A stretch of DNA of 64,000 bases from the NCBI RefSeq assembly GCF_013385825.1, contig NZ_JACAPG010000020.1:23754-87753 (forward strand), read 5' to 3'. The notes beneath the pieces were generated by a model. It was not told where the DNA came from. It did not search any database and saw only the letters and a list, made by a program, of their open reading frames with translations. This DNA is from Pseudomonas reactans (GTDB taxonomy: Bacteria > Pseudomonadota > Gammaproteobacteria > Pseudomonadales > Pseudomonadaceae). How positions within the stretch are numbered: position 1 is the stretch's first letter; each line of letters opens with the position of its first letter. A program made the translations under genes and the position numbers. Of this stretch, positions 8,421 to 17,221 are shown piece after piece.

Positions 8421-9797
8421 TTATGTGGCGAACAGATACGCTTCCACATCCATCCCGGCGTCGCGCATCTGCGCCAGCTTGTAGCGCAGGGTGCGCGGGC
8501 TTATCCCTAAGCGTTCAGCAGCCTCTTTGCGACGGCCGCGCTCGGCGCGCAGGGTGTCGATGATCATCTGGAATTCGCGGCGACGCAGGTCGTCGCCCAA
8601 GGCTCCGGCGGTCTCGGTTTCGACCACCACGGGTGCGGGTGCCAGGGTCGGCAACGGCGCAGCACCGCTGCCCATCGCCAGGCAGAAATCCTGAGGCTGG
8701 ATCAACCCGCCCTGCTGCAGGATCAGCGCACGCTGGATAGCGTTGTCCAATTCCCGCACGTTACCCGGCCACGGGTAGTCGATCAGGCAGGCCTGAGCCT
8801 CGGCCGACAGGCGCGCCTGGGCGTGCTTCATTTTTTTGACGTGGTTGTTCAGCAGACGCTCGGCCAGCGGAATGATGTCCGCCGGGCGCTCGCGCAACGG
8901 GCGCCAGGCCAGCGGGAATACCGAAAGCCGGTAAAACAAGTCTTCACGGAAACGCCCCGCCGCCACTTCGCCCGCCAGGTCGCGGTTGGTGGTGGCAACC
9001 ACGCGGATATCCAACTGGATCGGCTTGCGCGCGCCGACACGCTCCACCTCACGCTCCTGCAACACCCGCAGCAACTTGGCTTGCAGGCCCAGGGGCATTT
9101 CCGAGATTTCATCGAGCAGGATGGTGCCGCCGTCGGCTTGTTCAAACTTGCCCGCCTGGGCCGCGATGGCGCCGGTGAAGGAGCCCTTTTCATGACCAAA
9201 CAGCGTGGCTTCGAGCATGTTGTCGGGGATCGCCGCGCAGTTGATGGCGATAAACGGCTGCTTGGCGCGGGTCGATTGCTGGTGGATATAGCGCGCCAGC
9301 ACCTCTTTGCCCGTGCCGGACTCGCCGGAAATCAACACAGTGGAATCGCTACGCGCCACGCGGGCCGCCAGTTCCAGCAATTGTGCGCTGGCTGGCTCGA
9401 AGGCAATCGGGCCTTCGCCGTCACTGGCCGGGATCACGCCGAAGGCATGCCGCGCGACGAGTTCGATCAAGGCTTTAGGTTCGAAGGGTTTGACCAGGTA
9501 ATCCGCCGCTCCCTGGCGCATGGCGTCGACCGCACGCTCGACCGCACCGTGGGCGGTCATCAGCAACACCGGCAACTGCGGCTGACGCGCACGCAGCAGG
9601 CCGAGCAACTGGTGGCCGTCCATGCCGGGCATGTTGACGTCGCTGACCACCAGGCTGAAGGCCTCCTGCTCCACCGCCTCCAAGGCGTCCTCGGCAGACC
9701 CGACCGCCCGATAGTCATGGCCCGCCAACAGCAGCGTGTCAGCCAATGCTTCACGCAGGGCGCGATCGTCTTCCACCAACAGAACCTTGATAGCCAT
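8421..9797 (-). CDS. fleR: Sigma-54-dependent response regulator FleR
   Basis: A 458-residue NtrC-family activator. Residues 1-120 are a receiver with Asp53 (SLVVSDVNMPGMDG). Residues ~130-370 are the AAA+ domain with Walker A GESGTGKE and the sigma-54 contact loop GAFTGA. The C-terminal Fis-type helix-turn-helix reads RKEAAERLGISPRTLRYKLAQM. In P. aeruginosa FleR, phosphorylated by FleS, drives class III genes for basal body and hook. It follows fleS by 7 bases and is clearly co-transcribed with it. Confidence 0.96.
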   Translation of the reverse strand: MAIKVLLVEDDRALREALADTLLLAGHDYRAVGSAEDALEAVEQEAFSLVVSDVNMPGMDGHQLLGLLRARQPQLPVLLMTAHGAVERAVDAMRQGAADYLVKPFEPKALIELVARHAFGVIPASDGEGPIAFEPASAQLLELAARVARSDSTVLISGESGTGKEVLARYIHQQSTRAKQPFIAINCAAIPDNMLEATLFGHEKGSFTGAIAAQAGKFEQADGGTILLDEISEMPLGLQAKLLRVLQEREVERVGARKPIQLDIRVVATTNRDLAGEVAAGRFREDLFYRLSVFPLAWRPLRERPADIIPLAERLLNNHVKKMKHAQARLSAEAQACLIDYPWPGNVRELDNAIQRALILQQGGLIQPQDFCLAMGSGAAPLPTLAPAPVVVETETAGALGDDLRRREFQMIIDTLRAERGRRKEAAERLGISPRTLRYKLAQMRDAGMDVEAYLFAT

Positions 9798-9804
9798 ATC
9801 CTTT

Positions 9805-11019
9805 CTACTCCGCGCTTGCCGCGCTGGAAAACAGCGGCAAGGTCATCAATGCACAGGTGCCACGCCCGACACGGGAATGCAGTTGCAATTCTCCCTGATG
9901 GGCACGTGCCACTGCCTTGACCACGGTCAGGCCCAGGCCGGTACCGTTGGTCTTGGTGGTGAAAAACGGTTCGCCCAGGCGCTGCAACACGGCGGGCTCG
10001 ATGCCACTGCCACTGTCGCTGATACACAGCCGCAGGTTTTGCTCGCGGCTGTACAGGTGCACCTTGAGTCGCGCACCGGGGCCGCTGGCCTGGGTGGCGT
10101 TTTCGATCAGGTTGAGCAGCGAGCCCACCAGCGTGTCGCGGTTGCACAGCAGCTCACCGAGGTGGCTGTCGCACTGCCAACGCACCTGGACATCCTGAAT
10201 ATGGGTAGCGGCCGCCGCTTGCAGGGCCTGCATCAGCTCGGCTGGTTTGATGCGGTCGGTGAGCGGTAACTCGCCACGGGCAAACACCAGCATGTCGCGC
10301 ACCTGGTGCTCCAACTCATGCAGGCGCTCCTTGAGACGACCGGCAAATCGCTGGTGGGTGGCGGCGGGCAATTGCTCATCAGTCAAATGACTGGCGTAGA
10401 TCAAGGCAGCCGACAGCGGCGTGCGGATCTGATGCGCCAAAGAAGCGACCATGCGCCCCAGGGACGACAAACGCTCATGGCGCGCCAACTGGTCTTGCAA
10501 GTGACGGGTTTCAGTCAGGTCATTGAGCAGCACCAACTGGCCGGGCTCCGCGTCCAGGGAACGGGTAGCAATGGACAAGCGGCGGCCGTCTTTCAAGGAA
10601 ATTTCGTGACCGTCATCTTCACGCGGCGCAAAGCAGCGGGTGATGACATGCCGCCACAGCTCGCCTTCCAGCGGCAGGCCAAGCATGTCGCAGGCAGCCG
10701 GGTTGGCTTCGCGCACACGGCCTTCTTCGTCGATGACGATCACCCCGCCGGGCAGCAGCGACAGCAGGTTTTGCAGACGGTTGGCCAAGCGTTCTTTCTC
10801 GGCCAACTCTTCCATGCGCTGGGCACTGACCACCGCCAGTTCACCTTTAAGCTCGGAAACCCGGGCTTCGAGCAGGCTGTAGGAATCGGTCAATTGGCTG
10901 GACATCTGGTTGAACAGCGAAAAGGCCTGTTCCAGGCCCTGGCGGCTTTGCTGTTCTACAGAGGGAGCCAGCCCCGCAATGGCAGGACTGGAAGAATGTT
11001 GGGCGGCGTGGGGCATCAT
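9805..11019 (-). CDS. fleS: Flagellar sensor histidine kinase FleS
   Basis: A 404-residue soluble kinase. A coiled stretch (~30-85) leads into a PAS domain (~85-170), then HisKA with His196 in VASLAHQIRTPLSAA, then HATPase with N and G boxes (LLNLIENATQA, ISDSGSGI, GTGLGLTVV). There are no transmembrane segments, as known for FleS, so the signal is probably cytoplasmic. It is the partner of FleR immediately downstream. A sigma-54-like promoter lies at 11071-11085. Confidence 0.95.
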   Translation of the reverse strand: MMPHAAQHSSSPAIAGLAPSVEQQSRQGLEQAFSLFNQMSSQLTDSYSLLEARVSELKGELAVVSAQRMEELAEKERLANRLQNLLSLLPGGVIVIDEEGRVREANPAACDMLGLPLEGELWRHVITRCFAPREDDGHEISLKDGRRLSIATRSLDAEPGQLVLLNDLTETRHLQDQLARHERLSSLGRMVASLAHQIRTPLSAALIYASHLTDEQLPAATHQRFAGRLKERLHELEHQVRDMLVFARGELPLTDRIKPAELMQALQAAAATHIQDVQVRWQCDSHLGELLCNRDTLVGSLLNLIENATQASGPGARLKVHLYSREQNLRLCISDSGSGIEPAVLQRLGEPFFTTKTNGTGLGLTVVKAVARAHQGELQLHSRVGRGTCALMTLPLFSSAASAE

Positions 11020-11070
11020 GCTCTCTCGCTTGGCTGACCGTCAGTTAAACGGAACGTTGCGAGGGTTGTA

Positions 11071-11085
11071 GCAATACCCGTGCCT
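11071..11085 (-). promoter_or_regulatory. Sigma-54 promoter of fleSR
   Basis: The minus strand reads AGGCACGGGTATTGC, matching the sigma-54 core TGGCAC-N5-TTGC at all fixed positions but the first. It ends 51 bases before the fleS start. fleSR is a class II operon under RpoN and FleQ in P. aeruginosa, and fleQ itself is the next gene upstream. Confidence 0.8.
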
Positions 11086-11126
11086 AAAAAAATAGGCTTA
11101 GTTTTCAGTCAGTTGAAAAACAGGCG

Positions 11127-12602
11127 TCAATCATCCGCCTGTTCATCACCTTCTTTGCGGCTCATGCCGTACTTGCGCATCTTCTCCACCAGGGTGGTCC
11201 GACGGATGCGCAAGCGCTCGGCGGCACGGGCGACGATGCCGTTGGCGTCGTCCAGGGCCTGTTGGATCAGGCCTTGTTCCAGGTTGCCGAGGTAGTCCTT
11301 CAGGTCCAGGCCTTCGGGCGGCAGCATCGCGGTGTTGCTGAAGTCAGGGGCATGACCGTTGATGGCAACGCGTTCTTCCATGTCGCTGCGCAGGCTGTCG
11401 ACCAGTTGCTCGTCTTCGTCGTCGACGTAGCGGAATTTCTTCGGCAGCTCGACCACGCCGATCACGCCGTAGGGATGCATGATCGCCATGCGCTCCACCA
11501 GGTTGGCCAACTCGCGGACGTTGCCCGGCCAGCCGTGGCGGCACAGGGACATGATCGCGGCAGAGTTGAAACGGATCGAACCACGCTTTTCGTGTTCCAT
11601 GCGCGAGATCAGTTCGTTCATCAGCAGCGGGATGTCTTCCACGCGCTCGCGCAGCGGGGCCATCTCGATCGGGAATACGTTGAGGCGGTAGTACAGGTCT
11701 TCGCGGAAGCTGCCGACCTCGATCATGCTTTCGAGGTTCTTGTGGGTGGCTGCGATGATGCGCACGTCGACGCTCTGGGTCTTGTTGCTGCCCACGCGCT
11801 CGAAGGTACGTTCCTGCAACACGCGCAGCAGCTTGACCTGCATCGGCAGCGGCATGTCGCCGATTTCATCGAGGAACAGCGTGCCGCCGTTGGCCAACTC
11901 GAAACGCCCGGCACGGCTGGTGATCGCCCCGGTAAAGGCGCCCTTCTCGTGGCCGAACAGTTCGCTTTCAAGCAGTTCTGCCGGGATCGCCCCGCAGTTG
12001 ACCGGCACAAATGGCCCGTCGCGGCGCTTGGAGTGATAGTGCAGGTTGCGCGCGACCACTTCCTTGCCGGTGCCGGACTCGCCGAGGATCAGCACGCTGG
12101 CGTCGGTGTCGGCCACTTGCTGCATCATCTGGCGTACGTGCTGGATGGCGCGGCTGGTGCCGACCAGGCTGCGGAACAGGTTGGGTTCGCGGTGACGGCC
12201 GCGCTCGCGGGCCTGGTCGTACATCTCGCGATAAACCTGGGCGCGGTGCAGGGAATCGAGCAATTTGCTGTAGCTGGGGGGCATTTCCAGGGTGGAAAGC
12301 ACCCGGCGGCGCTGGTCTTCGGGCAGGTCGACGGAAGAAATATCGCCCATCAGCAACACGGGAAGGAACTCATCCCAGGTTGACAGTGTCTTTAACAGGC
12401 CCAAAACAGCGCCAGGAGCGTTTACCGTCCCGATCAGCACACAAATGACTTCACGGCTCGATGACAATGAGCTGACCGCCTGCTGCCAATCATGGCTGCC
12501 GCAGGGCAGATTTTCTTCGCCAAGAAAATTCAAAATCACCGCTAAATCGCGGCGGCGGACGCTATCGTCATCAATCAGCAGAATTTTGGTTTCACGCCAC
12601 AT
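11127..12602 (-). CDS. fleQ: Flagellar master regulator FleQ
   Basis: A 491-residue enhancer-binding protein. The N-terminal FleQ domain (1-125) resembles a receiver but lacks a typical phospho-acceptor pocket. The AAA+ domain has Walker A GESGTGK with Lys180 and an intact GAFTGA loop at 221-226. The C-terminal helix-turn-helix reads ARAAERLRIRRTTLVEKMRK. FleQ turns on class II flagellar genes with RpoN, binds c-di-GMP and ATP, and represses or activates exopolysaccharide genes. It is transcribed alone, between fliT and fleS, and its length matches the family. Confidence 0.97.
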   Translation of the reverse strand: MWRETKILLIDDDSVRRRDLAVILNFLGEENLPCGSHDWQQAVSSLSSSREVICVLIGTVNAPGAVLGLLKTLSTWDEFLPVLLMGDISSVDLPEDQRRRVLSTLEMPPSYSKLLDSLHRAQVYREMYDQARERGRHREPNLFRSLVGTSRAIQHVRQMMQQVADTDASVLILGESGTGKEVVARNLHYHSKRRDGPFVPVNCGAIPAELLESELFGHEKGAFTGAITSRAGRFELANGGTLFLDEIGDMPLPMQVKLLRVLQERTFERVGSNKTQSVDVRIIAATHKNLESMIEVGSFREDLYYRLNVFPIEMAPLRERVEDIPLLMNELISRMEHEKRGSIRFNSAAIMSLCRHGWPGNVRELANLVERMAIMHPYGVIGVVELPKKFRYVDDEDEQLVDSLRSDMEERVAINGHAPDFSNTAMLPPEGLDLKDYLGNLEQGLIQQALDDANGIVARAAERLRIRRTTLVEKMRKYGMSRKEGDEQADD

Positions 12603-12714
12603 GCAATAGCAACTTCCCTAGTTAACTCAAATGCCCTCGAGTCGGGGCAATCTAGATGGCTGTAGGCTTTTTCTGCCAACAGCCGTCTGAATTCTGAAAA
12701 CAGCACTAGTTAAG

Positions 12715-12750
12715 TCAAAAAATCGCGCGCAGTCAAATTTATGACGCGCG
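12715..12750 (-). terminator. Terminator after fliT
   Basis: Read on the minus strand, a hairpin of CGCGCGTCA...TGACTGCGCGCG type (12724-12750, one small bulge) is followed by ATTTTTTGAC, giving a T-rich tail. It lies 20 bases past the fliT stop and before the fleQ promoter region, so it separates the fliC-to-fliT genes from fleQ. Confidence 0.6.
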
Positions 12751-12770
12751 TTCGGATTAACTGAGCCAGT

Positions 12771-13067
12771 TCAGCCGAACAGATGGTAAACCTTTGACGC
12801 ATTTTTCGCTTGGTTGATCTGCGACATCTCTTCGAAAATCGCCTGGCGTTCGCCCTTCGTCACTTCCAGCAAACGCTCATAGACAGCAAGCAGGCTCTCC
12901 AGCTTTTGGCGCAGTACGTCTTCGTCCACCGGCGCTTCGCAGAGCACTTGATCAATCACCGCACGACACCCCAAATCCAGCTCACCAATGGCATCCCAGT
13001 TACGCTCAGCCAGCGCGCCAACCAAGGCATCACGGGTTTCGTCGATCTTTTGCAGTGCATGACTCAT
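12771..13067 (-). CDS. fliT: Flagellar protein FliT-like chaperone
   Basis: A 98-residue, predicted all-helical protein. Position after fliS, small size and helical content fit FliT, the export chaperone of the filament cap protein FliD. Sequence conservation of this family is low and no catalytic motif exists, so the assignment depends on context. It begins 24 bases after fliS ends and is closed by a terminator-like hairpin. Confidence 0.82.
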   Translation of the reverse strand: MSHALQKIDETRDALVGALAERNWDAIGELDLGCRAVIDQVLCEAPVDEDVLRQKLESLLAVYERLLEVTKGERQAIFEEMSQINQAKNASKVYHLFG

Positions 13068-13091
13068 GACATCATCCTCAGGCCAATTGGC

Positions 13092-13481
13092 CTACAGTGT
13101 TGCAATCCCGTCCCAGCCTTCCTTCAACGTAATCATCAGCCCGGCGACTTCATCGATCATCGCAACGTCGTTTTGACGGTTCGCTTCCATTAAACGCGTG
13201 CTCATGTAAGCGTATAAATTATCCAATTGCTGCAACGCTGCAGGATCATCGGTTTTTTCTGGATTCAGACCGTCGCGCAAACCGACAAGAATATCCACCG
13301 CCTTACCCAGCAGCAGCCCCTTCTGTGCGATATCGCCACGGGCCATAGCGCCTTTGGCCTGGGCCATACGATCCAACGCCCCCTCCATCAGCATCTGTAC
13401 CAAGCGATGGGGACTCGCCTCGGAGACTTGAGCATGGGAATTGACCTTCTGATATTGGCGAAGGGCTCTCATGGGATTCAT
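13092..13481 (-). CDS. fliS: Flagellar export chaperone FliS
   Basis: A 129-residue protein with family motifs: N-terminal MRALRQYQKVNSHAQVSEASPHRLVQMLMEGAL and the LYAYMSTRLMEANRQND stretch. FliS binds the C-terminal helix of flagellin in the cytoplasm and keeps it unpolymerised before export. The ribosome site GAGGT lies 6 bases before the ATG. It is 137 bases downstream of fliD and directly upstream of fliT. Confidence 0.96.
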   Translation of the reverse strand: MNPMRALRQYQKVNSHAQVSEASPHRLVQMLMEGALDRMAQAKGAMARGDIAQKGLLLGKAVDILVGLRDGLNPEKTDDPAALQQLDNLYAYMSTRLMEANRQNDVAMIDEVAGLMITLKEGWDGIATL

Positions 13482-13618
13482 GTTTCTACCTCGTAACCGG
13501 CACAGCTAAATAAGAAGGCTCTGATTAATATGTCGACTGTGTCGCAAAAAACTTTAACCCGAACCGCCAAGGGAGATACCCGGCACCCCGGCTCGGCGCG
13601 CCAGGCAACGCAGTGGAA

Positions 13619-15010
13619 TCAGTTGTTCTTGGCATTGTTCAATGCGTTGAGAGTCCCCAGAACACTGTCTTTCTGGGCATTCAGCTGTGCGACCAGGCCG
13701 TCCATTGCCGTGTACTTCGCAGTCAGGCTGGTTTGCAGGCCGGCAATACGCTGATCCAAGGCATCCTGCTGTTTTTTCAAATCAGTGAGACTGTCACTCA
13801 GACTCGAGGATCGTTTCGCAAATACGCCCGTGTTGCTTTGAGCGAAGCTGGCCGTCGCCTTCGTCATGCGCGCCAACAAACCATTATCACCACTGAAAAC
13901 ACTGTTAATGTCCGTCGAGTTGGTCTTCAGTGCAGCGTCCCACTTCTTATCATCGATCGACAGCAAACCGGTTTTCTGATCGGTGGAAATACCGAAAGAC
14001 GCAAGAGATTTAAGCGCCCCAGTTCCCGATAACGCGTTCAACTCGTTACGAACCGACGTCACCAATGAGCGAACCTGAGCATCCCCGGTAAGCGCTGCGG
14101 CGGTAATGGAATTATCAGGGTTCTTTGTGGCAACGGTTTCGGTGTTGATCGCCTTCATCAGTGCGTTGTAGGTGTCGACAAAACCTTTCACCGATGACTT
14201 CAAGGTGGCGTTACTGGCCGCCACAGAGATAGTGCTTGCAATCGGCACAGGCGGCGTACCCGTCGTCTTTGGCGACTCAGCCAACAACTTGATCGTAACG
14301 CCACTAATTGCGTCAGCCAGCGTATTATTTGTGGACTCTTGCTCACTCCCGTCGAGGGTGTACTTGGCGTTTTGCGGAGGATTACCCACCACGGTCGCCC
14401 CCACATCCAGGCCGGAGTTGCCCGAAAGGGTCAGGTCCGTCCCCTTACCAGTGGTCGTTGAAGTAACAACCAAGCGAGAGCCATTGGAGTCAGTCAAAAT
14501 GTTTGCACTCAAGCCTGCAGAAGCAAACTGAGTATTCAGGGAGTCACGTACCTGCTGCAATGTCGAACCCGCCGGAATATTAAGATCGTAGTCTTTTCCG
14601 GACTGAGTGATCGTCAGCGTGGTAGGGGCTGTACCGCTGTTGACAACCGTGTTGGCGCCGCCCTTGAAGTTTGCCGTAGATACCTTCGAGGCCGTGGCCA
14701 ACTGGGTAACGATCAGCGAGTAGCTCCCCGAAGACGCGCCAGTCCCCATGGTGACCGTGGAGACTTTCTCATCTGAGGATGTTGCCGACAAACCACTGAA
14801 ACTGGTGTTCTTCGACATATTGTCAATGGCGCCACGGAAAGCATCCAGGGCCGCCTGAATTTTCCCGATCGACGATAGCTGGGTGGTAGCTTTCAGCGTC
14901 TGGTTGTTGATCGCTGTTTGCTTGGGCGCTTTTTCAGCGTCCACCAGAGATTTCACAATTGCCTGGGTATCGATATGCGAACCCGGGCCGCTAATCGTTG
15001 GACCTGCCAT
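13619..15010 (-). CDS. fliD: Flagellar filament cap protein FliD
   Basis: A 463-residue hook-associated protein 2. The N terminus (GPGSHIDTQAIVKSLVDAEKAP) and C terminus (coiled heptads ending in LNALNNAKNN) carry the conserved FliD domains, and the middle is a variable, Thr/Ser-rich region. FliD pentamers or hexamers cap the growing filament and fold flagellin. It sits between flaG and fliS as is usual. Base composition is slightly lower in GC than the fli genes to the left, a common trait of surface-exposed filament genes. Confidence 0.96.
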   Translation of the reverse strand: MAGPTISGPGSHIDTQAIVKSLVDAEKAPKQTAINNQTLKATTQLSSIGKIQAALDAFRGAIDNMSKNTSFSGLSATSSDEKVSTVTMGTGASSGSYSLIVTQLATASKVSTANFKGGANTVVNSGTAPTTLTITQSGKDYDLNIPAGSTLQQVRDSLNTQFASAGLSANILTDSNGSRLVVTSTTTGKGTDLTLSGNSGLDVGATVVGNPPQNAKYTLDGSEQESTNNTLADAISGVTIKLLAESPKTTGTPPVPIASTISVAASNATLKSSVKGFVDTYNALMKAINTETVATKNPDNSITAAALTGDAQVRSLVTSVRNELNALSGTGALKSLASFGISTDQKTGLLSIDDKKWDAALKTNSTDINSVFSGDNGLLARMTKATASFAQSNTGVFAKRSSSLSDSLTDLKKQQDALDQRIAGLQTSLTAKYTAMDGLVAQLNAQKDSVLGTLNALNNAKNN

Positions 15011-15091
15011 CGTCTTTCTCCTAATTCAAAGGCTGATGCTTTATTGACGGACTACGTCTCGAACAGCACCAGCAACAAAATTCATGCCACT

Positions 15092-15448
15092 TCAGGCCTT
15101 CGCGTCAAACAGCAGACTGCTGGCATCGTGAAGGCTTTGAGCGAGTTTCAAAGCTGTTTCCGAAGGGATCTGGCGAATCACTTCACCACTCTCGGTAGCA
15201 ATGACCTTGACCACTACCTGGTGGGTCGAATCATCAATGGAAAAATCGAGTGTGCGCTGGGTAGCCTGAATAAATTCTCGGATATCCGAGACCGCTTTTT
15301 CCAGATCAGCACGCTTGGGCTCAATCGCAGGCTGGATCTTGGCGTCCGGCTTAGTGTCAACTTGGTCAGCGACTGTGTTTACGGGTGCAGGCACACTCTG
15401 TGGTGCCGGCGCTGGATAAGACAGGTTCAACTTGACGCTCATGTCCAT
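15092..15448 (-). CDS. flaG: Flagellar filament length-affecting protein FlaG
   Basis: A 118-residue FlaG-family protein. The C-terminal half holds the family core (LDFSIDDSTHQVVVKVIATESGEVIRQIPSE). The N terminus is Pro/Ala-rich and likely disordered. I chose the ATG at 15448 (MDMSVKLN) because AGGAGA lies at good spacing before it; longer starts at 15463-15466 would lie in the fliC terminator. FlaG affects filament length in several bacteria. It lies between fliC and fliD, its usual place. Confidence 0.9.
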   Translation of the reverse strand: MDMSVKLNLSYPAPAPQSVPAPVNTVADQVDTKPDAKIQPAIEPKRADLEKAVSDIREFIQATQRTLDFSIDDSTHQVVVKVIATESGEVIRQIPSETALKLAQSLHDASSLLFDAKA

Positions 15449-15463
15449 GTCCAATCTCCTCAT

Positions 15464-15499
15464 CACGAAAAAGACAAAAGGGCACGTAAACGCGCCCTT
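15464..15499 (-). terminator. fliC terminator
   Basis: On the minus strand AAGGGCGCG and CGTGCCCTT form a nine-pair stem with one G-T pair around a TTTA loop (15478-15499), followed by TTGTCTTTTT. It lies 24 bases past the fliC stop and should end the abundant flagellin transcript, with read-through into flaG. Confidence 0.85.
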
Positions 15500-15522
15500 C
15501 CGTCAGTCATCAAGCATCGCTG

Positions 15523-16956
15523 TTACTGAAGCAGCTTCAGTACGGCAGACGGCAGCTGGTTAGCTTGCGACAGGATCGCAGTGGACGCCTGCTGCAGGGT
15601 TTGCTGCTTGGTCAGCTGAGCTGTTTCAGATGCGAAGTCAACGTCCTGGATCACGCCACGAGCTGCAGTGGAGTTGTCCGAGATGCTGCGCAGGTTCGCA
15701 ACAGTGCTGTCAAAACGGTTTTGGACCGCACCGAGGTCAGCACGCTGGGAGTCGATGTTCGAGATCGCCTGGGAGATCACGTCGACAGCGTTCTGAGCGC
15801 TGGTGGAAGTCAGCACGTTAGTGTCGGAAACAGCGGTTTTCTGCGAGCTGATAGAGGTAGCACCGAACAGGGCAGTAGCGCCGGCAGCACCTGCAACGGA
15901 GTAGCTGCTGCTGGAGTTCAGGGAAATAGCACCTACAGCAACCAGGTTGTCAGCCAGAGCGGTAGCGTTGGCACCAACATAGGCACCGTCGCCACCCTTG
16001 GTGTTGATGCTAATGCCTGCCGCAGCAGCGTTAGAACCGCCTACAGTGATGTTTTCACCGGTGTCGGACTTGATCGAAAGGTTACCCAGCTTGGCGTCGT
16101 AGTTAACGCTGATACCCAGTTTGGCAGCGTTGGACTTCAACTGTTCTGCCATGCTGGAAGCGTCGGTTACACCCACGAACTTAACAGTGGCGCCACCGAT
16201 AGTCAGGCTGAAGTTGGCCGGTGCAGTAGCGTTGACAGTCGCGGAGTTGAAAGTGAACTGAGCTTCAGTGCTGGCAGTTGCAGCCAGGCCACTTACGCCC
16301 GCAGCGTTGATCTTGGAAGCCAGGGAGCCGGCAGTGTCAGCCGCAGTCACAGCAACAGTAGGAGCAGCGCCGCTACCGGTCAGGGTCAGGGTGTCTGGAG
16401 TAAAGCCAGTACCTGCTTTGATGGCAGCAGTTTTGAGTTGTTGCGAACCAATGGCCTTGGCCGACACGTCACCCAGAGTCATGTTGATAGTCTGGTTGGC
16501 GTTGGCGCCTACTTGGAAAGCGGTAGTACCGAAAGAACCGTCCAGCAGGTTACGACCACCGAAAGTGGTAGTAGTGGAAATACGGGTCAGTTCTGCAGTC
16601 AGTGCAGCGTATTCGGCGTTGTTCGACTTACGGTCGTCTTCGCTTGGCGAGCCGTTGGCGGATTGCAGTGCCAGGGTACGCATTTTTTGCAGAATGTTGG
16701 TGGATTCCTGCATCGCGCCTTCAGCAGTTTGCGCGATGGAGATACCGTCACCGGCGTTCTTGATGGCAGTGCCCAGGCCGTTGATTTGGCTGGTCAGACG
16801 GTTGGAGATTTGCAGGCCGGCCGCATCGTCCTTGGCGCTGTTGATACGCAGGCCGGAGGACAGGCGCTGCATGGAGGTTTGCAGGGAGCCGGAAGCCTTG
16901 TTCAGGTTGTTCTGAACGGTCAACGATGCAAGGTTGGTATTTACTGTTAAAGCCAT
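15523..16956 (-). CDS. fliC: Flagellin FliC
   Basis: A 477-residue filament subunit. Conserved D0/D1 segments are at the ends: N-terminal MALTVNTNLASLTVQNNLNK to ~residue 150, and C-terminal QRADLGAVQNRFDSTVANLR to SAVLKLLQ. The middle (~170-380) is the variable, Ser/Thr/Ala-rich exposed part, rich in possible O-glycosylation serines and threonines. A sigma-28-type promoter lies at 17037-17063 and a terminator directly after the gene. The gene uses a narrow codon set, as expected for a very abundant protein. Confidence 0.98.
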   Translation of the reverse strand: MALTVNTNLASLTVQNNLNKASGSLQTSMQRLSSGLRINSAKDDAAGLQISNRLTSQINGLGTAIKNAGDGISIAQTAEGAMQESTNILQKMRTLALQSANGSPSEDDRKSNNAEYAALTAELTRISTTTTFGGRNLLDGSFGTTAFQVGANANQTINMTLGDVSAKAIGSQQLKTAAIKAGTGFTPDTLTLTGSGAAPTVAVTAADTAGSLASKINAAGVSGLAATASTEAQFTFNSATVNATAPANFSLTIGGATVKFVGVTDASSMAEQLKSNAAKLGISVNYDAKLGNLSIKSDTGENITVGGSNAAAAGISINTKGGDGAYVGANATALADNLVAVGAISLNSSSSYSVAGAAGATALFGATSISSQKTAVSDTNVLTSTSAQNAVDVISQAISNIDSQRADLGAVQNRFDSTVANLRSISDNSTAARGVIQDVDFASETAQLTKQQTLQQASTAILSQANQLPSAVLKLLQ

Positions 16957-17036
16957 GACGAAATCCTCGTTGGATGGATACTGCGGCTTCCGGCCCTGGC
17001 ATCCGCCGGGTGTGGCCTAGAGAACCTACGTAATAG

Positions 17037-17063
17037 TTATCGTCGTGGTAGCCGGTTGCTTGA
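17037..17063 (-). promoter_or_regulatory. Sigma-28 (FliA) promoter of fliC
   Basis: On the minus strand TCAAG (17059-17063) is followed after 14 bases by GACGATAA (17037-17044). The FliA consensus is TCAAG/TAAAG and GCCGATAA with a spacer of about 13-16, so the -10 matches 7 of 8. It lies 80 bases before the fliC start, implying an untranslated leader of roughly 70 bases. Confidence 0.85.
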
Positions 17064-17165
17064 GGATTTTTTTTGATTTTTTTACTGGCGCCGTGCCACT
17101 CCTTGCAATTCAAGGGTTTACGCGGGTCCGAAACCCCGTTTTCATTGGGTTTTCAGGCGCCAAAT

Positions 17166-17203
17166 AAAAAACGCCGAAGCTCTCTCGAGCCTCGGCGTTT
17201 TTT
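17166..17203 (-). terminator. Strong terminator between the ketoacyl synthase gene and fliC
   Basis: AAAAAACGCCGA (17166-17177) pairs with TCGGCGTTTTTT (17192-17203), giving a GC stem flanked by A and T runs on both sides. On the minus strand it ends the ketoacyl synthase gene 18 bases past its stop, insulating fliC. It would work in both directions. Confidence 0.92.
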
Positions 17204-17221
17204 ATTGAGACTATCAAGGCA

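Noticed and set aside
15011..15091. A possible sigma-54 promoter before fliD (GCAAC...ATGCCA)
   Set aside because: The spacing between the two elements is too long for a sigma-54 core.
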